This document shows positions 37,862-46,165 of a stretch of 64,000 nt of DNA, in pieces (positions within the stretch are counted from its first letter, which is position 1; each line of letters opens with the position of its first letter). The stretch is from Flavobacterium sp. Its GTDB lineage: Bacteria; Bacteroidota; Bacteroidia; Flavobacteriales; Flavobacteriaceae. The stretch is taken from NCBI RefSeq assembly GCF_035195345.1, contig NZ_CP136574.1, forward strand, positions 2,533,871 through 2,597,870. Reading direction: 5' to 3'. Made by a program: the position numbers and the translations under genes. Below the pieces are notes generated by a model. The model did no database searches, had not been told where the DNA came from, and saw nothing but the letters and a program-made list of their open reading frames with translations.

Positions 37862-38656
37862 ATGCAGCTCACAGACCAATTAGGAACTTCACATACATTC
37901 GATACTCAACTTGTTCGAATTGTCTCTTTAGTGCCCTCGCAAACCGAATTGTTATACGATTTAGGGTTAGAAGACAACATCGTTGGAATTACCAAATTCT
38001 GCGTGTATCCTGTTCATTTTAAAGCTACAAAAACTATTGTTGGCGGGACTAAAAACGTCAAATTTGATAAAATAAAAGCGCTTCAGCCTGATATTATTAT
38101 TTGCAACAAAGAAGAAAATACGAAAGAAATTGTCGAAGAATTAAGTGCAATTTGCCCTGTTTGGGTTACTGATATCTATACGATTGAAGATAATTTACAA
38201 ATGATTTCCGATTTTGGTCAATTGTTTAACAAACGTACCGAAGCTCAAAAATGGATTGATAAAATTAATTTTGCTTACAAAGATTTCAAGCAATTTGTTG
38301 AAGATAAACCGACTAAGAAAGCTGCTTATTTCATTTGGGCGAATCCGTATATGGTTGCTGGAAATAACACATTTATTAACGAATTGTTGCAATTGAATCG
38401 TTTCGAAAATATTTACAAAGAAAAAGAAGGACGTTATCCTGAAATTGAATTGAAGAAAATTCGATTAGAAGGGGATCCAGATTATGTGTTTTTGTCTTCT
38501 GAACCTTTTCCGTTTAAGGATGAACATGCGTTTGAAATTGGATGTTTTACGCATCATGCCAAAACTGTTTTTGTGGATGGCGAGATGTTTTCGTGGTACG
38601 GAAGCCGATTGTTAAAAGCTTTTGCTTATTTCAAAGTACTCCATGATAAAATTTAA
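37862..38656 (+). CDS. BtuF/FhuD-like helical-backbone metal-receptor protein without signal peptide
   Basis: 264 residues of the periplasmic-binding class III fold: RIVSLVPSQTELLYDLGLEDNIVGITKFC, VGGTKNVKFDKIKALQPDIIICNKEEN, and a C-terminal lobe ending ...WYGSRLLKAFAYF. These proteins bind cobalamin, heme or siderophore-metal for ABC import. No signal peptide or lipobox is present, so it is probably cytoplasmic and no permease genes are nearby. Lies 25 nt after pyrF and 23 nt before a hydrolase gene. Ligand unknown. Confidence 0.85.
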   Translation: MQLTDQLGTSHTFDTQLVRIVSLVPSQTELLYDLGLEDNIVGITKFCVYPVHFKATKTIVGGTKNVKFDKIKALQPDIIICNKEENTKEIVEELSAICPVWVTDIYTIEDNLQMISDFGQLFNKRTEAQKWIDKINFAYKDFKQFVEDKPTKKAAYFIWANPYMVAGNNTFINELLQLNRFENIYKEKEGRYPEIELKKIRLEGDPDYVFLSSEPFPFKDEHAFEIGCFTHHAKTVFVDGEMFSWYGSRLLKAFAYFKVLHDKI

Positions 38657-38679
38657 AATTTGTTCAACTCAAAAGTCTC

Positions 38680-39495
38680 TTGAAAAGCTTACATTTGAAA
38701 AAAAATAAAGATTTGATTTCCTATACAATTTATAAAAATGAATCGAGTTCAGAGTGGGTTACTTTTGTTCATGGAGCAGGAGGAAGTTCGTCTGTATGGT
38801 TTAAGCAAATTCGTGATTTTCAGAAGCATTTTAATGTTTTGCTTTTGGATTTAAGAGGTCATGGCGATTCAAAAGAACCATTGAAATCGGCATTTAAGCA
38901 GCAATATACGTTTAAAGCCATTGCCGAAGATATTGTTGAGGTAATCAATCATTTAAAAATAGAATCGTCTCATTTTGTGGGAATTTCATTGGGTTCCATC
39001 GTCATTCGTCAATTGGCAGAAATGCATCCTAATCGAGTGAAAAGCATGATTTTAGGCGGTGCCATTTTAAAAATGAATTTCCGTTCTCAAGTATTAATGC
39101 GCTTGGGTAATATGTTTAAATACGTGTTGCCTTATTTGGTTTTGTACAAGTTTTTTGCGTTTGTGATTATGCCAAAAAAGAACCACAAACAATCACGCTT
39201 ACTGTTTATTAATGAAGCGAAGAAATTATACCAAAAAGAATTTATTAAATGGTTCAAACTCACTGCTGAAATCAATCCTGTTTTGCGTTGGTTTCGCCAA
39301 AAAGAACTGAACATTCCCACATTATATGTTATGGGACAAGAAGATTATATGTTTCTACCCACAGTAAAGCAAGTAGTTGCCAATCATGTAAAAACGGCCG
39401 AACTTTTCATCATTCAAAATTGTGGTCATGTAGTGAATGTAGAGCAACCCGTAATTTTTAACGAAACGGTGATTGGGTATTTGAAGGGAAGGTAG
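38680..39495 (+). CDS. alpha/beta-hydrolase
   Basis: 271 residues of the alpha/beta-hydrolase fold: oxyanion HGAGGSSSVW near residue 32, DLRGHGDS, nucleophile elbow GISLGS (Ser), acid in VMGQEDYMF and catalytic His in NCGHVVNVE. A cap of two helices lies between. Substrate unknown (ester or C-C bond). Start is TTG at 38680 (MKSLHLKKNKDL); there is no closer ATG, so the N-terminus is less certain. Third gene of the pyrF operon. Confidence 0.87.
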   Translation: MKSLHLKKNKDLISYTIYKNESSSEWVTFVHGAGGSSSVWFKQIRDFQKHFNVLLLDLRGHGDSKEPLKSAFKQQYTFKAIAEDIVEVINHLKIESSHFVGISLGSIVIRQLAEMHPNRVKSMILGGAILKMNFRSQVLMRLGNMFKYVLPYLVLYKFFAFVIMPKKNHKQSRLLFINEAKKLYQKEFIKWFKLTAEINPVLRWFRQKELNIPTLYVMGQEDYMFLPTVKQVVANHVKTAELFIIQNCGHVVNVEQPVIFNETVIGYLKGR

Positions 39496-39509
39496 GTTGA
39501 TTAGATTTT

Positions 39510-39881
39510 TTAAAATCCTTTTAACTTAACTCTTTTTCGTTTGAAAATTTTATCATTGTGATAATACTCAATTCTTCTTTTATCAATATTGATTATTATT
39601 TTTTCTGTTTTTTCAGGAATTTTGAATCTTACATGTGGGCCAGTAAATGATAGTTCGAATTCTGAATTAAAATTAGTTACTATTAGTTGAGCCTTGCCAT
39701 CAAAATCAGTGGTAGTTTCATTTATTTTTTTTGCTTCTCTTTCTACTATATTCGCTCCCGCTATTGGATAATCTTTTTCATAATAAATTTCAAAATATAT
39801 AGTCTTTGATTTTAATTGTGAAAATGAATTTATACAAATGAATATTAGAATAAGAGTAAAGCAGTTTTTTATTTTTTTCAT
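39510..39881 (-). CDS. secreted small protein with carboxypeptidase-regulatory-like domain
   Basis: 123 residues with signal peptide (MKKIKNCFTLILIFICINSFSQ). The mature part has the CarboxypepD_reg-like beta-sandwich pattern: YPIAGANIVEREAKKINETTTDFDGKAQL followed by FELSFTGPHVRF. Usually this domain is an N-terminal extension of larger receptors, here standing alone. It has a -7-like TATATTTG on the minus strand (39932-39939). Partner and role unknown. Confidence 0.7.
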   Translation of the reverse strand: MKKIKNCFTLILIFICINSFSQLKSKTIYFEIYYEKDYPIAGANIVEREAKKINETTTDFDGKAQLIVTNFNSEFELSFTGPHVRFKIPEKTEKIIINIDKRRIEYYHNDKIFKRKRVKLKGF

Positions 39882-39963
39882 TTCTTCTATAAGTTAGTAT
39901 ACGTTAATTAGTAAATTCAATTTTCATTTCTCAAATATAAATAATAATTATAAAATATCTTCA

Positions 39964-39992
39964 AACAAAAAATCCCCAATTGCTTGAGGATT
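39964..39992 (-). terminator. Rho-independent terminator after DUF1456 gene
   Basis: On the minus strand AATCCTCAA/TTGGGGATT stem (one G-U) and T run, 5 nt after the DUF1456 stop. Confidence 0.8.
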
Positions 39993-39996
39993 CAGT

Positions 39997-40446
39997 CTAT
40001 TTTTTAGTTTTACCTGAGTTGAACTTAAAACGTTCTACAGGGTTTTCTGGCTTTTGTTTTTTGTCGGAAGGTTTACCTTGTCCAAATGGTTTATTAGCAG
40101 GTGCGCCTTTGGGTTTAAAAGGTTTTTTTTCGCCTTCTTTTTTAAAATCTGGCTTTTTGTCTTCTTTGTATAAGGAAGTTTTGTTCTTTGCAATTTCGCT
40201 TAGTACTTCTCTTGGGTTTTTAGGTTCTTCCTTTGTACCACGTAAATGAATAATTAATCCATTTAAAAAATTTCGCAATAATTGATCGCCACATTCCATG
40301 TAGTTGGGGTGGTCTTCACTTCTAAAAATATCAGCTAATTCGCCTTTAGAAATTCTAAAATTAACCAAGTTTACAATTTCAATAATTTGGTCGTCACGCA
40401 ATTGCAAGGCAACACGTAACTTTTTAAAAATATCATTATTATTCAT
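39997..40446 (-). CDS. DUF1456-family protein (YehS-like)
   Basis: 149 residues. The N-terminal 75 residues form the DUF1456 helical domain with the repeated pattern IFKKLRVALQLRDDQIIEIVNL and (tail) CGDQLLRNFLNGLIIHLRG. The remaining ~70 residues are lysine/proline-rich and disordered (EDKKPDFKKEGEKKPFKPKG), suggesting nucleic-acid binding. Function unknown. Monocistronic; the upstream esterase gene ends 38 nt away. Confidence 0.85.
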   Translation of the reverse strand: MNNNDIFKKLRVALQLRDDQIIEIVNLVNFRISKGELADIFRSEDHPNYMECGDQLLRNFLNGLIIHLRGTKEEPKNPREVLSEIAKNKTSLYKEDKKPDFKKEGEKKPFKPKGAPANKPFGQGKPSDKKQKPENPVERFKFNSGKTKK

Positions 40447-40483
40447 TCGTATCTATTTTATTATTCTATTTCAAATTCTAAAT

Positions 40484-41272
40484 TTAAAACAGCCAAAGGT
40501 ACGCTTTTCCAAATTCTTTCGCCCATAATTTTTCATTATGTTTACCACCTTCAACTACACGAGATTTGGTTAAGTGCATGCAGGAACAACGTATGGTATT
40601 AACTAAACCAATCATTTTATTCATGTCGGCAACCATTGTTTCACTTTCGCTATCTCCACAAAGAAAGTATAGTTTGTTTTTCATCTTTTTGGTGTTTTCT
40701 GTAAGAGTATACACTTCAGGATTAATCCAAAAAGCAGGCGAAAATACAGCCGCTTTTCCAAATACTTTCGGAAATTTTAAAACAGCATAATAGGAAACCA
40801 AACCACCTAATGAACTTCCTGCAATGGCAGTATCCATCTTGCCTTTTTTAGTTCTAAAATTGGAATCGATGTAGGGTTTTAGAGTAGTAACAATGAAATC
40901 TAAATACGCATCTGCTTTTCCGCCACCGTATTTTTCATTTGAAAAAGGTGTGAGCTCTTCGGTTCTTTTTTCATTTCCGTGTTCAATTCCCACAATAATA
41001 ACTTGGGCTTGTAAACTGTCTAAGGTTTCATCAATATGCCATTCTCCAGCATACGATGTTTTAGCATCAAATAAGTTTTGAGCATCGTGCATATAAATAA
41101 CAGGAAATTTCTTTTTTGATGTTTCGTAATTGTGTGGCAAATACACCCAAATTTTCTTTGTAGTTTCTAATTGTAACGCTTTGATGTCAAAAGTAGTTAC
41201 AGTTCCTTGCGACCATCCAGAAACGTATGTTAATAAAAAAAAGAAAGAAAAGAGTAAATAGTGCTTTTTCAT
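40484..41272 (-). CDS. secreted esterase of the putative-esterase (Esterase D-like) family
   Basis: About 262 residues with signal peptide MKKHYLLFSFFFLLTYVSGWSQ, then the PF00756-type fold: VWVYLPHNYETS-like strand (IWVYLPHNY), FPVIYMHDAQNLFD, nucleophile elbow AGSSLGGLVSYYAV (Ser), and catalytic His in EGGKHNEKLW. It may release acyl or feruloyl groups or hydrolyse siderophore esters. ATG at 41272 begins the signal; an in-frame ATG six codons earlier is less likely. Confidence 0.85.
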   Translation of the reverse strand: MKKHYLLFSFFFLLTYVSGWSQGTVTTFDIKALQLETTKKIWVYLPHNYETSKKKFPVIYMHDAQNLFDAKTSYAGEWHIDETLDSLQAQVIIVGIEHGNEKRTEELTPFSNEKYGGGKADAYLDFIVTTLKPYIDSNFRTKKGKMDTAIAGSSLGGLVSYYAVLKFPKVFGKAAVFSPAFWINPEVYTLTENTKKMKNKLYFLCGDSESETMVADMNKMIGLVNTIRCSCMHLTKSRVVEGGKHNEKLWAKEFGKAYLWLF

Positions 41273-41314
41273 TTTTATATTTGATATCATCTAAGACCTA
41301 AAATTACAATTTTG

Positions 41315-41716
41315 ATGGACAGTTACCAAGAAAAAATAAGTTTATTGCAAGAAATGATTGCTTTTGCCTTAATTGATGGCGAATTGCATGATAGGGAATA
41401 TGATTTTCTAGAAATTATAGCACAAGAACTCGAAATTGAAAAAGAAGTGTTTTTGCAATTGTTTCAAAATATAGCTGAAATCATTGTTATTAAAGATGAA
41501 TTCCACCGTATTTGTCAATTTTATCGTTTGGTTTTATTAATGCATTGTGATGGTGTGCTCCACGAAAGAGAACAAATAAAAATCAACGAAATTGGTATTA
41601 ACATGGGATTAAATCCTTTTGCCATGAAACGTGTATTGCATTTGATGAAAACTTCGCCTAATAGAATGGTACCAAGCGAAGTTTTATTAGCTGTTTTTAG
41701 TGAGCAGCACAACTAA
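41315..41716 (+). CDS. TerB-like small helical protein
   Basis: 133 residues, all-helical, with repeated acidic turns (ALIDGELHDREYDFLEII and MHCDGVLHEREQIKINEI), the duplicated 'DG-hxxxE' motif of TerB/DjlA-type domains that can bind divalent metals. No DnaJ or ABC partner is near. The ATG at 41315 is preferred over the TTG at 41312. Some annotations call homologues 'excinuclease ABC subunit B'; this protein has no UvrB feature. Confidence 0.75.
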   Translation: MDSYQEKISLLQEMIAFALIDGELHDREYDFLEIIAQELEIEKEVFLQLFQNIAEIIVIKDEFHRICQFYRLVLLMHCDGVLHEREQIKINEIGINMGLNPFAMKRVLHLMKTSPNRMVPSEVLLAVFSEQHN

Positions 41717-41718
41717 TT

Positions 41719-42150
41719 TTAGCAGGGAACTTCATCAAAATTAATCATCCAATTGATGCCAAATTTATCGGTGAACATCCCAAAGTAAGCTCCCCAAAAA
41801 GTTTTTTCCATAGGCATGATGATGTTGCCACCTGTTGAAAGTCCATTGAATAATTGATCCGCTTCTTCTTTACTATCTGCATTGATTGAAACTGAGAAAT
41901 TGTTTCCAAAAGTAACGTCACCACTAAATGAAGTGCTGTCGCTTGCCATTAAAATGGTTTCTTTACTAATTGGTAAACTCACATGCATTATACGGTTGCC
42001 TTCTTCTTCACTAGTAGGGCAATTATCATCAGCTGGTACATCTTTAAATCGGCCTAGATAGCTAAATTCGCCACCAAAAACAGATTTATAAAAATTGAAT
42101 GCTTCTTCAGTATTACCATTAAATGTAAGATAAACGTTTACGGTTGCCAT
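41719..42150 (-). CDS. VOC-superfamily protein (PhnB/YjdN-like)
   Basis: 143 residues with paired beta-alpha-beta-beta-beta halves of the glyoxalase/vicinal-oxygen-chelate fold: VYLTFNGNTEEAFNFYKSVFGGEF and an ending FWGAYFGMFTDKFGINWMINF, the PhnB-type signature. Metal ligands are not obvious, so catalysis is uncertain. It lies 6 nt downstream of the double-SRPBCC gene and is cotranscribed with it. Confidence 0.87.
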   Translation of the reverse strand: MATVNVYLTFNGNTEEAFNFYKSVFGGEFSYLGRFKDVPADDNCPTSEEEGNRIMHVSLPISKETILMASDSTSFSGDVTFGNNFSVSINADSKEEADQLFNGLSTGGNIIMPMEKTFWGAYFGMFTDKFGINWMINFDEVPC

Positions 42151-42156
42151 GATTTT

Positions 42157-43002
42157 TTAAATTAAATGTTTTTTAAAATTGTTCAGAATTGCTTGCCAAC
42201 CATTACGTTGTAACGAGATGGAATGGATATATTCAGGTTCAAAAATTTCCGTAAGAATTACTTTTGATTCTAAGAGTTCAAATTTCACAACTACTTTTCG
42301 ACCATCCGTAATTTTGTAAACTATTTTTTTATGTGTTTCAATAGCTTCATATGTTCCTTCAAAGTCAAAAGCAATTGGTTCTTCTTTTGAAGCCATAGTA
42401 TATTTAAATTTCCCGTTTACTTGTAATTTGTTTTCTGCTACTGGACAATGCCAATCGTCTGAAGCAAAATTCCATTTAGTAATGTGTTCAGGTTGAGTAA
42501 AAAAGTTCCAAACTTTTTCAATAGGTGCTTTAATTGTGGTACGAACAGTAATTGATTTTATAGTTGGATTTTCGGCTATAGCCTTAATGTTTTCTAATGC
42601 TTTTGGAAAAGTACCCTTAAAAAAGTCAATATAGTGCTCAAGCGTATCTAAAGTTACTAACAGTAAGGTTGTTCCATTTATTTCAGTTAATGTATAACGT
42701 TCTGTATTGCCTGTCCATTGTTTAGTTTCTTCATCCAGAGGTACTTCTTTATAATTTTGAATGTTTCCAATGTGCGAAAAGACCATAGATTCAAATTCAT
42801 TATTTTCAATAATTTTTGAATACATTCCGTCACCTAGAGGCGATAAAAAGTGGATTTTACTACCTAACTCCCAACTCGAAAGGGCATACGAGCCATTACA
42901 AAAAGCAGTGGTCCAATTTTCGTAGTTTTCGTTGTCCCAAAGGGAATACCAAACTTTTTCTTTCGGTGCTTTAATAGATATTGTAAATTCTAATTTTTTC
43001 AT
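42157..43002 (-). CDS. tandem SRPBCC (AHSA1-like) protein
   Basis: 281 residues made of two SRPBCC/AHSA1 folds of about 140 residues. First: FTISIKAPKEKVWYSLWDNENYENWTTAF; second: RTTIKAPIEKVWNFFTQPEHITKWNFASDDW. Each ends in a C-terminal helix (FKGTFPKALENIKAI; LQRNGWQAILNNFKKHL). They bind hydrophobic ligands or act as Hsp90-activator-like domains. The internal duplication is unusual as most family members are single-domain. Operon with VOC gene. Confidence 0.87.
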   Translation of the reverse strand: MKKLEFTISIKAPKEKVWYSLWDNENYENWTTAFCNGSYALSSWELGSKIHFLSPLGDGMYSKIIENNEFESMVFSHIGNIQNYKEVPLDEETKQWTGNTERYTLTEINGTTLLLVTLDTLEHYIDFFKGTFPKALENIKAIAENPTIKSITVRTTIKAPIEKVWNFFTQPEHITKWNFASDDWHCPVAENKLQVNGKFKYTMASKEEPIAFDFEGTYEAIETHKKIVYKITDGRKVVVKFELLESKVILTEIFEPEYIHSISLQRNGWQAILNNFKKHLI

Positions 43003-43052
43003 TTTTAGTATGAATTAAATGAAAATTAAAGTTACGTTTTTTTGGAATACAA

Positions 43053-43523
43053 TTAATTGCCAAACTGAGATTCATTTGCTTTTATATAATTTACAATAAG
43101 TGTAACCACATCTTCTTCAGTTTCATTGGTAAAGAAAAGCTCGTCTAAATCTTCCCAACCTGAAATTGTGTTTTCGTCAGCTTTTTCTATAGCAGCAATG
43201 CGAGTTTCTAAGTTGGTATCGTATCCTTTTGGAAAAATTTTAACGGCATTTGAAATTAATTCAGCCGTTTTTATTGCATTTATTTCTTGGTAAGAAGTAA
43301 TAATTTCTTCTACAAAATTTCCAGATTCTGAAGAAAAGAAGAATTCAAATCCGCCTTCTCCCATAGCACCTTCAAAAATATCGATAAAAACAAATACTTT
43401 TTCTTCGTCTGTTAATGATGAAAAGTCTTCGGTTTCTTCTTTTTTATCCCAAATTAATGTCCCAACAGCTTCAATGATGGCTACTTCGTCTTCTAGTTTT
43501 AAAATGTTGTTAATTTTGCTCAT
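43053..43523 (-). CDS. DMP19/DUF4375-like protein
   Basis: 156 residues starting MSKINNILKLEDEVAIIEAVGTLIW; acidic, helical, with the segment EGAMGEGGFEFFFSSESGNFVEEIITSYQEINA that marks the DMP19 (DUF4375) family. In some bacteria DMP19 mimics DNA; the negative charge fits, but function here is unknown. The ATG at 43523 is preferred because the 11 preceding in-frame codons extend toward a palindromic repeat and are not family-like. Confidence 0.8.
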   Translation of the reverse strand: MSKINNILKLEDEVAIIEAVGTLIWDKKEETEDFSSLTDEEKVFVFIDIFEGAMGEGGFEFFFSSESGNFVEEIITSYQEINAIKTAELISNAVKIFPKGYDTNLETRIAAIEKADENTISGWEDLDELFFTNETEEDVVTLIVNYIKANESQFGN

Positions 43524-43550
43524 AATTTCTTGATTAACGTTTAATATTTT

Positions 43551-43619
43551 TGTCATTCTGAACTCGTTTCAGAATCTAATTTTATTTTACAGTGAAGCTG
43601 AAACGAGTTCAACTTGACA
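43551..43619. repeat. REP-like palindromic element, copy 1
   Basis: Begins TGTCATTCTGAACTCGTTTC and ends with a 19/22 inverted match at 43598-43619. The 22-bp left arm is identical to the right arm of the copy at 52406-52484 in inverse orientation. Sits between the uvrB and DMP19 genes. Confidence 0.85.
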
Positions 43620-43632
43620 AGTTTAGAGAAAA

Positions 43633-45621
43633 TTACAATTTCCCCTGCAATGCTTTTATTTCATCACGCAATTTGGCAGCTTGCATAAAGTCTAATTCTT
43701 TAGCGGCTTTTTCCATCATTTTGCGCAGGTCTCTTATTTTCTTTTCTATTTCGGGTTTTGAAAGGTATAAACTTTCTGGTTCTGCGGCTTTCAATGCTTC
43801 TTTTTCAAAATAGCCTGTTGAAACCGAATTACCACTTAATGCACTTCCTAAACTCTTGTTCAATGCTTTTGGCGCTAGGCCGTGTTTGGTATTGTAATCA
43901 ATTTGTTTTTGTCTTCTGTAATTGGTTTCGTCAATGGTTTTTTGCATCGAATTCGTGATTTTATCAGCATACATGATTGCTTTTCCATTTACATTACGAG
44001 CGGCACGCCCAACGGTTTGGGTTAACGAACGATGGCTTCTTAAAAAACCTTCTTTGTCTGCATCTAAAATAGCTACCAAAGAAACTTCTGGCAAATCTAA
44101 TCCTTCTCGTAATAAATTTACACCAATTAAAACATCAAATATTCCTTTTCGCAAATCTTGCATAATTTCCACACGTTCCAACGTATCAACGTCTGAATGA
44201 ATATAACGACAGCGAATAGCAACTTTAGTTAAATATTTTGCCAATTCTTCTGCCATACGTTTGGTTAACGTAGTAACTAAAACACGTTCGTCTGCTTCGC
44301 ATCGCAATTGAATTTCTTCTATTAAATCATCAATTTGATTGGCGCTAGGACGAATTTCTATAATGGGATCTAATAAACCTGTAGGACGAATAACTTGTTC
44401 TACATAAACGCCTTCCGTTTTTTGCAATTCATAATCGGCAGGTGTAGCTGATACATAAATCACCTGATTTTGTAAAGCTTCAAACTCTTCAAATTTCAAC
44501 GGACGATTGTCCATGGCAGCAGGCAATCGAAAACCATATTCCACTAAGTTTTCTTTACGACTTCTATCACCTCCATACATGGCATGCACTTGCGAAATCG
44601 TAACGTGACTTTCATCTACCACCATCAAAAAATCATCTGGAAAATAATCTAATAAGCAGAAAGGCCTAGTTCCAGGTTCTCTTCCATCTAAATAACGCGA
44701 ATAGTTTTCAATTCCTGAACAATAGCCTAATTCTCGAATCATTTCTAAGTCAAAATTAGTGCGTTCTTCTAATCGTTTGGCTTCTAAATGTTTTCCAATT
44801 TCTTTGAAATAATCCACTTGCTTCACCATGTCTTGTTGGATTTCCCATATAGCATTTTGCAATACATCAGGTGAAGTCACAAACATATTGGCAGGATAAA
44901 TCGTTAGTTTTTCATAACGTTCAATCACTTGTGAAGTCCTAGGATCGTAGGCTTCAATTTCTTCAATTTCGTCTCCAAAAAAGTGAATTCGGAACGGTTC
45001 ATCGCCATAGCTTGGAAAAATTTCAACAATATCGCCTTTAATTCTGAAATTTCCTGCAGCAAAATCGGCTTCAGTTCTCGAATATAAACTTTGTACCAGT
45101 TGATGTAATAATTTGGTACGTGAAATTTGCTGACCTGTCTCTAAATTAATGACGTTTTTTTGAAATTCAACGGGATTCCCAATTCCATATAAACAAGAAA
45201 CAGATGAAATTACAATAATATCTCTTCTTCCCGAAAGTAGGGCAGAGGTAGTACTTAAACGTAATTTTTCTAATTCTTCATTAATAGATAAATCTTTTTC
45301 AATATAGGTTCCTGTAACAGGAATAAAGGCTTCGGGTTGATAATAGTCGTAATACGAAACAAAATACTGCACCGAATTATGTGGAAAAAACTGCTTAAAT
45401 TCTGAATATAATTGCGCTGCTAAGGTCTTATTATGTGCTAAAATTAAAGTTGGTCGTTGCACTTCTTGTACAACATTAGCAACAGTAAATGTTTTTCCAG
45501 AACCTGTAACTCCTAATAGCGTTTGGTATTTTTCACCATTGAGAATGCCTTTTGAAAGTTTTTCAATAGCTTGTGGTTGGTCACCAGTAGGTTTGTAATC
45601 AGATACGACTTGGAATTTCAT
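43633..45621 (-). CDS. uvrB: UvrABC system protein B
   Basis: 662 residues. Walker A GVTGSGKT at 37-44, the DNA-gripping beta-hairpin region YFVSYYDYYQPEAFIPVTGTYIEKD, helicase motif II DESH, motif VI QTVGRAARN, and a C-terminal UVR domain (EKKIRDLRKMMEKAAKELDF...AAKLRDEI). It verifies DNA damage and recruits UvrC in nucleotide excision repair. Its ATG abuts the stop of the ParE-type toxin gene with no intervening base, so it is probably cotranscribed with it. Confidence 0.97.
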   Translation of the reverse strand: MKFQVVSDYKPTGDQPQAIEKLSKGILNGEKYQTLLGVTGSGKTFTVANVVQEVQRPTLILAHNKTLAAQLYSEFKQFFPHNSVQYFVSYYDYYQPEAFIPVTGTYIEKDLSINEELEKLRLSTTSALLSGRRDIIVISSVSCLYGIGNPVEFQKNVINLETGQQISRTKLLHQLVQSLYSRTEADFAAGNFRIKGDIVEIFPSYGDEPFRIHFFGDEIEEIEAYDPRTSQVIERYEKLTIYPANMFVTSPDVLQNAIWEIQQDMVKQVDYFKEIGKHLEAKRLEERTNFDLEMIRELGYCSGIENYSRYLDGREPGTRPFCLLDYFPDDFLMVVDESHVTISQVHAMYGGDRSRKENLVEYGFRLPAAMDNRPLKFEEFEALQNQVIYVSATPADYELQKTEGVYVEQVIRPTGLLDPIIEIRPSANQIDDLIEEIQLRCEADERVLVTTLTKRMAEELAKYLTKVAIRCRYIHSDVDTLERVEIMQDLRKGIFDVLIGVNLLREGLDLPEVSLVAILDADKEGFLRSHRSLTQTVGRAARNVNGKAIMYADKITNSMQKTIDETNYRRQKQIDYNTKHGLAPKALNKSLGSALSGNSVSTGYFEKEALKAAEPESLYLSKPEIEKKIRDLRKMMEKAAKELDFMQAAKLRDEIKALQGKL

Positions 45622-45918
45622 TTAAGGCTTTAATTTTGAAGGGTTTTGGCTGTTTTCCCATACGGCTAAAACAACAATATGTTCTTGAAAAATTTCGTAG
45701 AAAAGGTAATGGTTGTCAATTAACAAGCCTCTAACTCCAATTTTATTTGTTTTTTTGACAATTTCGGGTTGTTTAAGCAATAGTTTAATTTCTTTTTGAA
45801 TTTTTCTATGTAATTTAAGAGAATAGGTTTTGCTTTTATTGTGATAGTTGTAAAATTCATAAAGGTTTTTTAAATCAATTTTTGCTTTTGAAGACCAAAC
45901 AATTATTCTTTCAGCCAT
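45622..45918 (-). CDS. RelE/ParE-superfamily toxin
   Basis: 98 residues with the ParE pattern: IIVWSSKAKIDLKNLYEFYNYHN, KLHRKIQKEIKLLLKQPEI, GVRGLLIDNHYLFYEIFQEHIVVLAVWENSQNP. ParE-type toxins poison gyrase, RelE types cut mRNA; which activity applies is not certain. It overlaps the antitoxin gene by 16 nt, and its stop directly touches the uvrB start. Confidence 0.87.
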   Translation of the reverse strand: MAERIIVWSSKAKIDLKNLYEFYNYHNKSKTYSLKLHRKIQKEIKLLLKQPEIVKKTNKIGVRGLLIDNHYLFYEIFQEHIVVLAVWENSQNPSKLKP

Positions 45919-46133
45919 TTTTCCATTTCTTCATTTAGAATATTATTGTTCTCGAAATTTCCTGAAAGATATTCATTTTTTGATGTTTCTAAGCTGCTTT
46001 TTTGCTCGTCGGATAGTGTTATAATTTGGTCTGTTTTAGATTCAATTAAAATTGTTAATGCCTCCAAAAACTTCTTGTCGTTTATGAGGTCAATTTTAAA
46101 TTTTAGAATATTTTTTAGTTCCAATGTATTCAT
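45903..46133 (-). CDS. antitoxin partner of the ParE-type toxin
   Basis: 76 residues: amphipathic helices with a C-terminal acidic tail (NNNILNEEMEKWLKE), as in Bacteroidota antitoxins adjacent to RelE/ParE. The N-terminal part (MNTLELKNILKFKIDLINDKKFLEALTILIESK) may dimerise. No clear ribbon-helix-helix signature, so autoregulation is uncertain. Overlaps the toxin start by 16 nt and lies 32 nt after thiamine pyrophosphokinase. Confidence 0.8.
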   Translation of the reverse strand: MNTLELKNILKFKIDLINDKKFLEALTILIESKTDQIITLSDEQKSSLETSKNEYLSGNFENNNILNEEMEKWLKE

Positions 46134-46165
46134 AGCAAAACATTTTTACGAAGATACAAAAAAAG

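Noticed and set aside
41315..41716. Excinuclease subunit B fragment
   Set aside because: No UvrB motif; the real uvrB is complete at 43633-45621.
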